Assembly: GCA_963814955.1 (NCBI GenBank)
Contig: CAWFEX010000015.1
Location: forward strand, 620,001 to 684,000
Source of the DNA: DATCJA01 sp963814955
Lineage (GTDB): Bacteria; Acidobacteriota; Vicinamibacteria; Vicinamibacterales; UBA2999
DNA: 64,000 nucleotides
Direction of reading: 5' to 3'
This document shows positions 27,133 through 36,016 of the stretch, one piece after another. The notes beneath the pieces are model-generated. The model was not told the origin of the DNA. It worked only from the letters and a program-made list of their open reading frames with translations, and made no database searches. Position numbers and translations under genes: made by a program. Position 1 is the stretch's first letter, and the number at the start of each line of letters is the position of its first letter.

Positions 27133-27697
27133 TCAGAGGCCGAAACGGACGCCAACAATGACTCGAAAATGGTTGTTGCCCGACTCGCGGTCTTCCTGTT
27201 CGTCGAGGAAGACTCGCCGATAATCCATCTGACCGAAGAGTCCAAATGCCTCGTTCATCTTCACGTTTACCCCGCCGCCCGGCTGTAGCATGAAGTTGGT
27301 CAACGCATCCCCAATCTTTCTGCCGAGCATCTCCGCCTTTGCGCTGACTCGCGCGGCACCGGCGAGTACTCTGGACAAACGGAACGATCCTGGGGGCCAC
27401 GCGACTCGACCAGCGCGCCCCGGCTCCAAGGGAATAGAGGGACAGGTTGACATCAACCCCGAGATCCTCGTCCTCTATCACTTTGTACGCGCCGCTCACT
27501 TCTCCGACCATGCTCCATGTGCGATTGAGATTCGTGGCGATGTCCGCGCTCCACCCGAATGGCAGGAGTTGATCTGCCGCATGGGTAATCGCATACCCGC
27601 CTGATACCTCGACACGTGACGTCTGTGCCCCGGCCTGGTGGACAATAGCCACGATCAAGACCGTGGCAATGCTCAGATTCCGCGTTTGCGTGATCAT
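27133..27697 (-). pseudogene. outer-membrane beta-barrel protein, one frameshift
   Basis: The ATG at 27697 overlaps the stop of the PD40 gene (ATGA-type). Signal peptide: ITQTRNLSIATVLIVAIVHQ. First frame: 'SRVEVSGGYAITHAADQLLPFGWSADIATNLNRTW' and 'LGVDVNLSLYSLGAGARW'. From about 27370 a second frame carries 'LTNFMLQPGGGVNVKMNEAFGLFGQMDYR' and 'NHFRVIVGVRFGL', a typical OmpA/OprF-like terminal strand. Together about 187 aa, an 8-stranded barrel. The single shift may be an error. The coupled PD40 gene suggests that the two proteins act together in the cell envelope. Confidence 0.7.
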
Positions 27698-28638
27698 CGG
27701 CCGGTGTTGCGAGTTGACATCCAAATGTCCGCACCACCAAGCCCGCCCGGGCGATTCGATTCGAAGTAGAGCAACTTGCCGTCAAGGGGTCTGGTTGGTG
27801 CTGCATCACTGGTCGTCGGCGTGTTCACAGGAGCGCCCAGATTGACTGGTGTCGACCAGGGCAAATCGGGTTCACGGCGCGTGCTGATGTAGATGTCAAA
27901 TGGACCGTTGGGCACCGAACGATGGAAGAACACTTCCAGACCATCAGGACTGACCGAGGGGCCGGATTCCCAGAACTCGTCGCTGGTAAGGTCGTCCACG
28001 CGCTTCGCGTCGCCAAATGGGAGGTCGTCGAGCATATTGACTTCCCAGATGTCGAAGTTACCGCTCGTTGGCCTACCGAACATCAGTTTTTGCTTGGGCA
28101 ACATGCGGAAATAGCGAGCCTCCCTCGTCACGAAATATGAGGAACCGATTTCTGGCGCGTTGGTGTTCACAGGAGGGCCGAGATTGCGCGGCGGGCTCCA
28201 CCCCTGATCGTCTCGGACGTCGCCGCGCCGGCTGACCCAGATGTCTCGCTGGATACCGATGCTGCCGGGACGATCGCTGACAAAGTACAGCCAGTAGCCA
28301 TCCGGGGAGAGGTCTGGCGCGCTGTCGATGTATCCGTCCGCGTTGATTCTGAGACACTGGATCTGCCACGGCATTTCAGGTGCGCTCCGACGTGCCACCC
28401 AGATATTTGCGTCTAGCACAACATCCCCCTCGCCGCACGGACGATTTGAATTGAAGTAGAGGCTTAGACCGTCACTCGAAATCGAGGGAGTGTTCTCTTG
28501 AAACCCGCTATTGATTGGAGCGCCGAGGTTGACCGGCTCCGACCACGACGAAGCGCCAGATTGGGCAGCGGGTTGCGACAGGACGCCTGTGAGAAGGAGC
28601 AGCGCACCGAGGACTCCAACGACGCGACCGAGCTTCAT
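27694..28638 (-). CDS. secreted PD40 beta-propeller protein (paralogue of 23106 gene)
   Basis: 314 aa from the ATG at 28638; signal peptide up to QPAAQSG. Repeats: 'WSEPVNLGAPINSGFQENTP', 'SISSDGLSLYFNSNRPCGEGD', 'APDLSPDGYWLYFVSDRPG', 'GPSVSPDGLEVFFHRSVPNG', and a last 'KLLYFESNRPGGLGGADIWMSTR'. The plan and opening phrase (SxWSxPVNLGxxINS) match the module II protein at 23106. It is translationally coupled to the barrel gene downstream. Inference: a surface propeller anchored through the barrel. Confidence 0.85.
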   Translation of the reverse strand: MKLGRVVGVLGALLLLTGVLSQPAAQSGASSWSEPVNLGAPINSGFQENTPSISSDGLSLYFNSNRPCGEGDVVLDANIWVARRSAPEMPWQIQCLRINADGYIDSAPDLSPDGYWLYFVSDRPGSIGIQRDIWVSRRGDVRDDQGWSPPRNLGPPVNTNAPEIGSSYFVTREARYFRMLPKQKLMFGRPTSGNFDIWEVNMLDDLPFGDAKRVDDLTSDEFWESGPSVSPDGLEVFFHRSVPNGPFDIYISTRREPDLPWSTPVNLGAPVNTPTTSDAAPTRPLDGKLLYFESNRPGGLGGADIWMSTRNTGR

Positions 28639-28790
28639 TGGCTGTCTCCAAGCGTCAGTGTCGGGTGTTTCGTGTGGGAATCGAGGAACTCGAAACTGGC
28701 CGAATTCTATCCCGAGCTCATCCGGAATTCATGGAAAATGAGGAACGTGAAAGCACAACGAAGCGTCACTCGGGATAGAAGCTCCGGGAT

Positions 28791-29345
28791 GTGGATTTGA
28801 ATCGACGCACGGTCCGTGTGGGGAAGAGCAAAACAGAATCGGGAACTGGCCGCGTGATTCCGCTAAACGACCGAGCGACCAAAGTCCTGCAATTCTGGGC
28901 CGATCAGTTCCCGAAACGGGAACCTGAGCACTTCGCGTTTCCATCTGAACGTTACGGTGCGGGCGGAAACAAGTTCGATCCGACCGTATTCAACATCGAA
29001 CCTACCAAGCCAATCGGTTCCTGGAAGGAAGCCTGGGAGACGGTGAAGGACAACACCGGGATCGCAATTCGCTTCCACGACCTCCGCCACACCTGTGTCA
29101 CGAGGATGTTGGACCGCGGCGTACCGTTGTCGGTCGTCGCATCAATCCTCGGCTGGAGTCCGGCCACTACTGCGCGCATGGCTAAACGCTATGGGCATAT
29201 CGGACAGCTGGCGCAGCGGCAGGCTGTCGCCATTCTTGATGTCAAACCCAAGAAGCCTCGGGCGAAATCAAAAGCCAAGAGGGGTGGGCACAAAAATGGA
29301 CACAGTGAAACAACTCAACCGAGGGCAGTGTCTGGAAATGCCTGA
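28791..29345 (+). pseudogene. C-terminal catalytic domain of a tyrosine recombinase, 5'-truncated
   Basis: From a GTG at 28791 the frame gives 185 aa that start inside the catalytic domain ('DLNRRTVRVGKSKTESGTGR', 'VIPLNDRATKVLQFW'). It contains 'FHDLRHTCVTRMLDRGVPLSVVASILGWS' with the RHxxR region (HDLRH) and 'ARMAKRYGHIGQ' holding the nucleophilic Tyr. The core-binding N-terminal half and the first catalytic Arg are missing: an in-frame stop lies just upstream and the preceding 150 bp are unrelated. It is the only near-intact integrase sequence of module III, now presumably inactive unless it acts with a partner. Confidence 0.75.
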
Positions 29346-29956
29346 AAAGAATGGCTCACCACACTGGACGATTTCCGCAACTGGCTCATCCGTGCAGCGT
29401 GATGCGAGGCCTGTCTTGGTGACTCAGTGAGGGTCGGGTTCGAACCCGCCAGGACGCTTTACATTCTGTAAGTTACAGATTCTGCAATGCCGTGATTGCC
29501 GTAAATGCCAGCGTTGCCGTGACGCCTTGCACGCTATTGCACGCGCGATCGCGGCGCCCACGACCCTCGGTCTCGCCTCAAAATACGACATTGACCTCGC
29601 TAACGGGGTTTTCTGCTGGGCGAGGAGTGCACGAGCGGCGTGGTCCCTATCTGTTGCGTCAGTGCGGGACCATAATCAGGGACTTGCTCTCGATCAGTGC
29701 GGACTCGGAGATCGCGAAGTACGAGCGACAGCTGTAAGCACCCTTTGCCGCCCTCGGTCGATACTGCTCTCACCGCTCGCCGTGTGCAACGTCCATTCGG
29801 AATTGGATCCAAAGCATCGATCTCAGTCCATCTGCATGGTGCACCTGCTTCGAGTTGGATGCCCGAGCACATCGCTACACCGGCCGCGTCACCTCGGCCA
29901 CCGTTGAACCGAGTGCGTCTCCTACCATGGCTCTATACGCAGAGCGCGTGGGCGGG
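29346..29956. other. gene-free stretch
   Basis: Between the integrase remnant and selO. A T-arm-like palindrome (gggttcgaaccc) occurs at about 29433, followed by an imperfect stem (ctttaca/tgtaag), but no tRNA can be folded. No protein-like frame. Confidence 0.4.
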
Positions 29957-31405
29957 CTACGTGCCGCAGAACGTGCGGTAAGGCTGCTCGCCCGAACTGG
30001 ACGTGCTGAACATCGGCAAGTCGCGCCCATGGTCGTAGGGTGTCGCCAGCACGTCAAGCAGTCGCTCCATCACGGAATCGTCGTCCGCGTTGGTCGCCGC
30101 CTGGAGCGCCTCCTCCACGTTGTGATTGCGCGGGATGAACGCCGGGTTGTGCCGTCGCATTAGGTCCTCGGCCTCGGCGGGCGACTGCGGCTGCCGCCCG
30201 CGGCGCGCCGCCAACCGGTGATGCCACGCCTCGAGTTCGGGATCGGCGTTCGTGGAGTCCCCGACCAGGCGCCCGCTGGTCAGCGACCGGAAGGTGTTCG
30301 TGAAGTCGGCCGACCGCCGCTGCATCCAGGCGAGGAGGTCGTCGACGAGCGCCTTGTCTCCTTCTTCCTGCGTGAACAGTCCAAGCTTCCCTCGCATGCC
30401 GTCGAGCCAGTGCTGCTCGAACAGGTCCGGGAAGCGGTCGAGCGCCGCCGTGGCACGCTCCACTGAGCGATCGACGTCCCGATCGAACAGCGGCAACATC
30501 GCTTCGGCAAGTCGGGCGAGGTTCCACTGCGCGACCGACGGCTGGTTACCGTACGCGTATCGCCCGCCATGGTCGATGGAGCTGAACACTGTGGCGGGAT
30601 CGTACCTATCCATGAACGCGCACGGGCCGTAGTCGATCGTTTCGCCAGAGAGTGCCATGTTGTCGGTGTTCATCACGCCATGGATGAAGCCGACCAGCTG
30701 CCAGCGGGCGATCAGGTACGCCTGCCGTCCGAGGATCGCGTCAAACAGCGCGATGTGGCGCTCTGGCGAATCGGCGAGCTCCGGGTAGTGTCGCGCACGC
30801 GTGTAGTCCGCAAGCGCCCGCACGGCTTCCTGGTCGTCGTGTGCCGCTGCCCACTGCATGGTGCCGACGCGGATATGGCTCGCGGCAACGCGCGTCAGCA
30901 CTGCGCCGTCGAGCACCGTCTCGCGATAGACAGACTCGCCCGTCTTCACCACTGCCAGGCTCCGGGTGGTCGGAATGCCGAGCGCGTGCATCGCCTCGCT
31001 GATGATGTGTTCCCGCAGCATCGGCCCGAGCGCGGCGCGCCCGTCACCCCGGCGGGAGAACCGCGTCTGCCCTGCCCCTTTCAGTTGAATGTCCACGCGA
31101 TCGCCGGATGGCGTGATCTGCTCGCCAAGCAGGATCGCACGGCCATCGCCGAGAGCAGTGAAGTGGCCGAACTGGTGGCCGGCGTACGCCTGCGCGATGG
31201 GTCGCCCGCCTTCGGGCACGGCATTGCCCGCGAAAATCGCGGCGCCTTCGAGACCCTCGAGCGCCTCCGGCTCGAGTCCGAGCATCGTCGCGAGCGGCCG
31301 GTTGAAAGCGGCCAGGCGCGGCTCGCGAACCGGAGTCGGTGCCTCATGCGAGTAGAAGAGCTGCGGCAGCTCCGCGTAGGTGTGCTCGAGGTGCCAGCCA
31401 GCCAT
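29957..31405 (-). CDS. selO: protein adenylyltransferase SelO (YdiU/UPF0061)
   Basis: The start is placed at the ATG at 31405 (MAGWHLEHTYAELPQLFYS), which matches the usual family N-terminus; the open frame extends to 31480. 482 aa, full length. Family motifs: 'AYAGHQFGHFTALGDGRAILLGE', 'DIQLKGAGQTRFSRRGDGRAA', 'LGIPTTRSLAVV', 'GFIHGVMNTDNMAL' and 'IDYGPCAFMD', with the closing 'YRTFCGT' typical of bacterial SelO. SelO is a pseudokinase-fold enzyme that transfers AMP to Ser/Thr/Tyr of redox proteins and protects against oxidative stress. It lies near a bacilliredoxin/Fe-S operon in module III, which fits that role. Confidence 0.93.
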   Translation of the reverse strand: MAGWHLEHTYAELPQLFYSHEAPTPVREPRLAAFNRPLATMLGLEPEALEGLEGAAIFAGNAVPEGGRPIAQAYAGHQFGHFTALGDGRAILLGEQITPSGDRVDIQLKGAGQTRFSRRGDGRAALGPMLREHIISEAMHALGIPTTRSLAVVKTGESVYRETVLDGAVLTRVAASHIRVGTMQWAAAHDDQEAVRALADYTRARHYPELADSPERHIALFDAILGRQAYLIARWQLVGFIHGVMNTDNMALSGETIDYGPCAFMDRYDPATVFSSIDHGGRYAYGNQPSVAQWNLARLAEAMLPLFDRDVDRSVERATAALDRFPDLFEQHWLDGMRGKLGLFTQEEGDKALVDDLLAWMQRRSADFTNTFRSLTSGRLVGDSTNADPELEAWHHRLAARRGRQPQSPAEAEDLMRRHNPAFIPRNHNVEEALQAATNADDDSVMERLLDVLATPYDHGRDLPMFSTSSSGEQPYRTFCGT

Positions 31406-32094
31406 GTGACCATCATAGCTGGCGAGCATCCTGCCGTGGCTTGCCGGGAATGCTTTGGGCGCATCCGGAGCTGCGTGCAACGCTCACGATCCGACGATCG
31501 CTTCGAGATCACATTCCAGCCGCCCAGCGCAGTATCCCGTGGCAACAATCGCCACGTACCGTCCTGATAGCAGGCTCGCCACGAGCTTGTCGTCTCGGTG
31601 CTCGATCGACCGGGCCAGCGCGATCCATCCGCGACGCACACGAGCCGGTGACTCCGCCGGTCCCACGATGACGCCAACAGAGATCCTGGCTGATCTGTCG
31701 TCCGACCAACCCGAGTCACCTCGCGAACGCCGGAGTCGGCTGACGGTCATCGGTCTATGCTCCTCAGGCCGTTGCTAAGCGCGATCGATTTCGGCCTCGC
31801 CAATCCGTCGGGTACTTGGCCCGAAGAGGCGACGCTCTTCTGTTACGCGTTGTACGTGCCCGCCAAGTGGCGTGACCCTCGAGCATGCCCACTTGACGGC
31901 GTCTCAAACGCCGCAGTGTCCGTCCGTGGCGTAGCGCGCGGCTTGTCGGTTTACTGAACGGTCTGCATATTAGAGAGACCAGACAGGATCAGCGTTCGTG
32001 ACGTACCGAGGCCTGGTGCTCCTGTCAGGTGCAGCGTCGCCTAGGGACAGAAGCCGTTTCTCGACGGGAAGAAGGTGTCACGGGCCGCTTTGAC
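31406..32094. other. gene-free stretch upstream of selO
   Basis: Divergent intergenic region between selO and the DUF420 gene. No conserved protein was recognised; it should hold the promoters of both genes. Short frames on both strands overlap and lack protein character. Confidence 0.4.
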
Positions 32095-32700
32095 ATGTCA
32101 CTGGCCGCTGCTGGACAGGGCCCACCGCGCAGAATACGCTTGTACGCGAGGTCCGCAACCTTGGATGCCGCCGCCACGCTAACGCCCCGGTCCGATCGAG
32201 CCTTCTTCCTCTTCAACGCGCTCATCTCCAGCGCGGCCGTGGCGTTCATCGCCTTCATCTTGCTGCGGGACAGGACGGTGGCGGGCGACCCCGAGCTGGC
32301 CTTCATGCCCGCCGTCAATGCGGTCTGCAACGGGCTCTCCGCGCTGTGCCTGGTCGTGGGCTACGTGGCCATACGCCGGCGGGCGGTCCATGTGCACCGC
32401 GTGTGCATGGTCTCAGCCTTCATCCTGTCCGCCGTCTTCCTGGTGGGCTACCTCGCTTACCACTTCGTCCACGGAGACACCACGTTCACGGGCACGGGGC
32501 CCCTCCGGGCGGTGTACTTCTTCATCTTGATCACCCACGTGGTCCTGTCCATCACCGTGGTGCCGCTCGCGCTCACCTCGTTCTACTTCGCCTTCACCCA
32601 CGCCTTCGGACGCCACCGGCGTTTGAATCGCGTGTTCCTGCCCATTTGGCTCTACGTCTCGGTAACCGGGGTCGTCATCTTCCTTGTACTACGCGCGTAG
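32095..32700 (+). CDS. DUF420 family membrane protein
   Basis: Start taken at the ATG at 32095; the open frame begins at 32029 and a later start near 32161 is also possible. Four to five membrane helices: 'RAFFLFNALISSAAVAFIAFIL', 'PAVNAVCNGLSALCLVVGYVAI', 'RVCMVSAFILSAVFLVGYLAY', 'AVYFFILITHVVLSITVVPLAL', 'VFLPIWLYVSVTGVVIFLVL'. The conserved 'HRxxM', 'YHFxHGDTxFxGxGxxRxxYFxIL' and 'HRRLNRxxxPIW' segments define DUF420, linked to heme-copper oxidase assembly (CtaM-like) in Bacilli. The Nfu and Mrp genes converge on it from the other strand. Confidence 0.87.
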   Translation: MSLAAAGQGPPRRIRLYARSATLDAAATLTPRSDRAFFLFNALISSAAVAFIAFILLRDRTVAGDPELAFMPAVNAVCNGLSALCLVVGYVAIRRRAVHVHRVCMVSAFILSAVFLVGYLAYHFVHGDTTFTGTGPLRAVYFFILITHVVLSITVVPLALTSFYFAFTHAFGRHRRLNRVFLPIWLYVSVTGVVIFLVLRA

Positions 32701-32768
32701 CGGAGCCGGTCTTCGACAATTTCATCGTTCCTCCGGTGTTGTCATCGAAGCCATCGAAACCTCCTGCT

Positions 32769-33395
32769 CTACCCTGTCCGCTCGTAGAATGGCTTCTTCC
32801 CCGCCGCGTGGTCCGTGGTGTCGACGATGTCCACAATCTCCGGAGCGACCCTCCGCACCATGACCTCGAACCCGTGTCGCAGAGTCACTTGAGAGGCCGC
32901 GCATCCCTGGCACCCGCCACTCATGGCGACAAACAGGTTTCTGTCCCTCACGTCGACAATGGAAATCTGCCCGCCGTGGGCCGCGATGGAACGGTTCACT
33001 TGCCGGTCCAAGAGTTCCTGAACAACCGCACGAACCTCGGCGTCGGTGCGCCCCCCGCACCTGCGGTGCGAGGGGCCTCGAGGATGGCCGGCACCCCTGT
33101 GACGAGCTGCGCACGGATGACCGTTCCGATCCCCGGTTTGAGTGCGGACCACGAGGCGCCTGAGTCCTTCCCGACCGTCACGACGTTCTCGGCAACGAGC
33201 ACATGGGCGACGCCGGGAAACGCGAACAACCGCTCGGCGAGGGGCGAACCAGCGGCCAATTCTTTGGCAGTGGAAGAAGAAGGGACCGCCCGGATGCACC
33301 GTCCGGCTTACGGTGAACTTGCACGTGTCGGGATCGGCGACGGAGGTCTCGGCGCGGATCGTGATCGTCGCGTCGACAGGCAGGACATCAGACAT
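32769..33395 (-). pseudogene. Nfu-type Fe-S scaffold/carrier protein, two frameshifts
   Basis: The ATG at 33395 overlaps the mrp stop by 8 nt. N-terminal Nfu domain: 'CKFTVSRTVHPGGPFFFHC', then in a second frame 'LAAGSPLAERLFAFPGVAHVLVAENVVTVGKD' and 'PGIGTVIRAQLVTGVPAIL'. Returning to the first frame: the C-terminal NifU domain 'AHGGQISIVDVRDRNLFVAMSGGCQGCAASQVTLRHG', with the CxxC that carries a [4Fe-4S] cluster. Shifts fall near 33260 and 33030. When corrected it is about 208 aa, the length of NfuA-like carriers that deliver clusters to apoproteins. Third gene of the Rieske-mrp-nfu unit. Confidence 0.78.
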
Positions 33396-34649
33396 CTTCC
33401 ACGACCTTGGCTGCGTCGCGCTCAGCGAGGGCCCGCAGGTGCTTGAACGAGTAGATCCCGGGTACTGTGGCCGTCGTTCCAGCCGAACGTGATGGCGTAA
33501 TTGCCTCCGCTGGTGATCGTGCGTGGGGCCACGTCCGGCAGCACGCTCTTGGGATCGAGGAGCGGCCGTCCGCTCATTTCCTCGACGCAGCGGGCGCACG
33601 GGCATGCCAGTCGAAGGTCCCGGACGTCGAAGTCGTTACGGTGCCCGTCCTCCCAGAGCACAGACAACGTGCGCGCATCTCGCCGGCGGAAACCGACGGG
33701 GGTGGTCTGGGAACCCGTCGGCCGGACAGCGCTCTCTACCCAGGCCGGCTCACCCTCGTTGGTTTCCCAGGTCCACGCGAACGGCTTCAGCACCGTTGTT
33801 GGGAGTCCCTGGAGTCGGCCAGCGAGTTCCGTGGCGATAGCGAGGTAGGCCTGGGCTGCGAACGAGGTCGGCTTCTCGAGCACGATCGGACGCCCTTCGT
33901 CCCCGCCTGTGACGATGTCGGCGTCGAGAGGAATCGCACCCAGGAACGGGACGCCGAGCTGCCGACTGAGCCGCTCGCCGCCGCCGCGGCGGAAGACGTC
34001 CGTGCCCTTTCCACAGTGAGGGCACGTGAAGGTGCTCATATTCTCGATGATACCGAGGATGGAGACATGCACGGTCTCGAACATTCGCAGCCCGCGGCGG
34101 GCGATCTTGAGGCTCACATCCTGCGGCGTCGTCACGATGACCGCGCCGGACAGAGGAACGCTCTGGGCCAACGTCAGTTGCGTGTCGCCGGTCCCGGGCG
34201 GGAGGTCGATAATCAAATAGTCCAGGTGTCCCCACTGCACAGAGCCGATGAACATTTGTCAGGTACTTGCTCACCATCGGCCCGCGCAAGATGGCCGGCT
34301 CGTCGTCCCCGGTGAGCATGCCCATCGATATCGCCTTCAGGCCGTGCCGGTCCGCGGGGATGATCTTCTGGTCCCCGGCCAGCGCGGGCGGCTGGCCGGT
34401 GGAAAGTCCCAGCATCACGGGGATGCTCGGGCCTAGGACGTCCGCGTCAACGAGCCCGATGCGACCGCCGAGTTGCTGGAGCGCGAACGCGAGATTCACG
34501 CTGACGGTGGACTTCCCCACGCCGCCCTTGCCGCTGCCCACCGCGATGACGTGCCTGATTCCTGGCAGCTTTTCAGGACCGGCGGAAGGCTGCTGGGACG
34601 ACGCGTTTGGCGCGTGGTCGTGGTCGTGGTGCGGACCGGTGGTCTGCAT
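33388..34649 (-). pseudogene. Mrp/ApbC-type Fe-S P-loop ATPase fused to DUF971, two frameshifts
   Basis: Starts at the ATG at 34649 with a His-rich tail (HHDHDH) where a DUF59 domain often sits. The Mrp domain shows the deviant Walker A 'GSGKGGVGKSTVSVNLAFAL', 'GLVDADVLGPSIPVMLG', then, after a shift near 34255, 'LDYLIIDLPPGTGDTQLTL' and 'FTCPHCGKGTDVF' with the cluster-bridging CxxC. A DUF971 domain follows ('LSVLWEDGHRNDFDVRDLRLACPCARCVEE', 'YAITFGWNDGHS') and a second shift near 33465 precedes the end 'YSFKHLRALAERDAAKVVEDV'. Mrp proteins load Fe-S clusters. A covalent Mrp-DUF971 fusion is known but not universal. Confidence 0.82.
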
Positions 34650-34692
34650 GCCTCAAGCTTCCTTTCCTTCTGGCCGCGCGATGCGGTCGTTC

Positions 34693-34990
34693 CTACATCT
34701 CGACCTCGATGTCGCTTTCCGTCACGCGGACGCCGTAGCCGCGCGACGGCTTGCTATGCCGGCGGACCAACGACCTCCCCTGTCCGAACGTCGAACCTCG
34801 CGCCGTGCCAGGGGCAGGTCACTTCGTGGCCCGAGATCTCTCCCTCGGCCAAGGGGCCGCCCCTATGCGTGTACGTGTTGTCGAGCGCGAAGAACGTGCC
34901 GTCGACGTTGAACAAGGCGATCCGCTTGCCCTGGACATCGACCAGTCGCGCTTGACCGGGCTCGATTTCGTTTGTCTTCGCTACCTTCAT
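34693..34990 (-). pseudogene. Rieske-like ferredoxin with a missing first cysteine, one frameshift
   Basis: The ATG at 34990 gives 'MKVAKTNEIEPGQARLVDVQ', 'IALFNVDGTFFALDNTYTHRGGPLAEGEISG' and 'VTCPWHGARFDVRTGEVVGPPA'. After a shift near 34755 the true tail 'YGVRVTESDIEVEM' ends at 34693. This is a small non-heme-oxygenase-type Rieske ferredoxin of about 98 aa. The first ligand pair should be C-x-H; here it is Tyr-Thr-His (codon TAC), while the second pair CPWH is intact. With three ligands a standard [2Fe-2S] centre is doubtful. It is first of the mrp-nfu unit (44 nt to mrp). Confidence 0.75.
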
Positions 34991-35069
34991 AAAGTCAGCC
35001 AAGGATCGACAGCCCGCGAAGGAGCCGCGACAGACCGTCTCAGCGCTTCGTGAGAGCGTGCCGGTCAGA

Positions 35070-35255
35070 TCACCGCTCGACCCACTCGGCAAAGCGGGGA
35101 GGGACTTCGTTCCACACGATCATCGCCCGCAGTACGCGGTCATCACGGAGGAGTTCACGCGCGCCGGCGCGCGCTTCCTCTAAGGTGGCGTACCGCACAG
35201 ACGTCAACGCCGAATCGATCGTGCCTTGCCGCATGATTCCGTGCAGCTTATACAT
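35070..35255 (-). CDS. small hypothetical protein upstream of the Rieske gene
   Basis: 61 aa from the ATG at 35255 (the frame extends to a GTG at 35279). 'MYKLHGIMRQGTIDSALTSV', 'RYATLEEARAGARELLRDDRVLRAMIVWNEVPPRF' has a regular beta-alpha-beta pattern and good codon character. I do not recognise the family. Between brxA and the Rieske gene on the same strand, it is probably part of the redox operon. Confidence 0.5.
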   Translation of the reverse strand: MYKLHGIMRQGTIDSALTSVRYATLEEARAGARELLRDDRVLRAMIVWNEVPPRFAEWVER

Positions 35256-35306
35256 GCGCCGCCTGCAACCCAGCGTCACCGGTTCGTAGAAAGCCGAGCA
35301 TCCGAA

Positions 35307-35429
35307 TCAGGCGCTGCACCTGCCTTCCTGGATCTCCGGGTGGAACTCCGTTTCCTCGGCCAGATCCACGTAGTCCTGCGGCTCCGCCGATTCGGAATAA
35401 TACGTCACCGTATTTATGAAATTGAGCAC
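35307..35429 (-). CDS. 40-aa acidic micro-ORF
   Basis: From a GTG at 35429 to a TGA at 35307: MLNFINTVTYYSESAEP, then QDYVDLAEETEFHPEIQEG, ending RCSA. The sequence is acidic and unlike the Arg-rich shadow frames of this genome, and lies on the operon strand between brxA and the 61-aa gene. No ribosome site stands out. Tentative. Confidence 0.3.
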   Translation of the reverse strand: MLNFINTVTYYSESAEPQDYVDLAEETEFHPEIQEGRCSA

Positions 35430-35502
35430 TTAGTCAACGCCGCGCGTCATCGAAGGCATCGCGCCCCTTCGGACCAAGGACCAAGAACGAAGGACTGAAG
35501 GA

Positions 35503-35946
35503 CTACGCCTGCGCCCGCTGCGCGGTAGGGGCGCAGAACCTATCGAACGCCTCCGTGAGGATGCGCGCGATCGTCTCGGCCGTCTGGTTCTCAATCTGAT
35601 GCCGCTCCAGCATGTACAGCAGCTGGCCGTCCCGGAGGATCGCGATGGAAGGTGACGAAGGCAGGTGCGCGGCGCAGTAGCTGCGCACCCGCTCGGTGGC
35701 TTCGATGTCGGCACCGGCGAAGACGGTCGCCACGACGTCCGGCTTCACGGGGTGCCTAAGCGCGAGCGCCACGCCGGGTCGAGCTTTGCCCGCCGCGCAC
35801 CCGCACATCGAGTTCACGACCACCATGACGGTGGCCGACTTCTGTCGCACGACCGCGTCGACCTCACCAGATGTTCGTAGCTCCTGCACCCCCAGGCGCG
35901 TCAGCTCCTCCCGCATGGGGGCGATGAAGGATTCCGGATAAGGCAT
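35503..35946 (-). CDS. bacilliredoxin (BrxA/BrxB, DUF1094)
   Basis: 147 aa from the ATG at 35946. The family N-terminus 'MPYPESFIAPMREELTRLGVQEL' is followed by 'TVMVVVNSMCGCAAGKARPGV' with the CGC redox motif. Then come 'VFAGADIEATERVRSY', 'PSSPSIAILRDGQLLYMLERHQIE' and the C-terminal helix. Bacilliredoxins remove bacillithiol or similar thiols from oxidised proteins; Acidobacteria carry them too. It is the first gene of a minus-strand run leading to the Rieske, mrp and nfu genes, consistent with an Fe-S/thiol repair role. Confidence 0.9.
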   Translation of the reverse strand: MPYPESFIAPMREELTRLGVQELRTSGEVDAVVRQKSATVMVVVNSMCGCAAGKARPGVALALRHPVKPDVVATVFAGADIEATERVRSYCAAHLPSSPSIAILRDGQLLYMLERHQIENQTAETIARILTEAFDRFCAPTAQRAQA

Positions 35947-36016
35947 CGCGTGTTCTCCTGTTCCAACACCAATCGAATCAAATCGCGGCCTTGAAATACG
36001 ACTAAATAGTCCTATA

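Noticed and set aside
29425..29470. Possible tRNA 3' end (gggttcgaaccc T-arm-like palindrome) beside the integrase remnant
   Set aside because: The T-stem does not pair over five bases with a seven-base loop, there is no acceptor pair or correct CCA position, and no anticodon arm folds.
32346..33446. A 366-aa plus-strand open frame
   Set aside because: It overlaps the DUF420 gene in a wrong frame and then runs antisense to nfu; its composition is Pro/His/Arg-rich.
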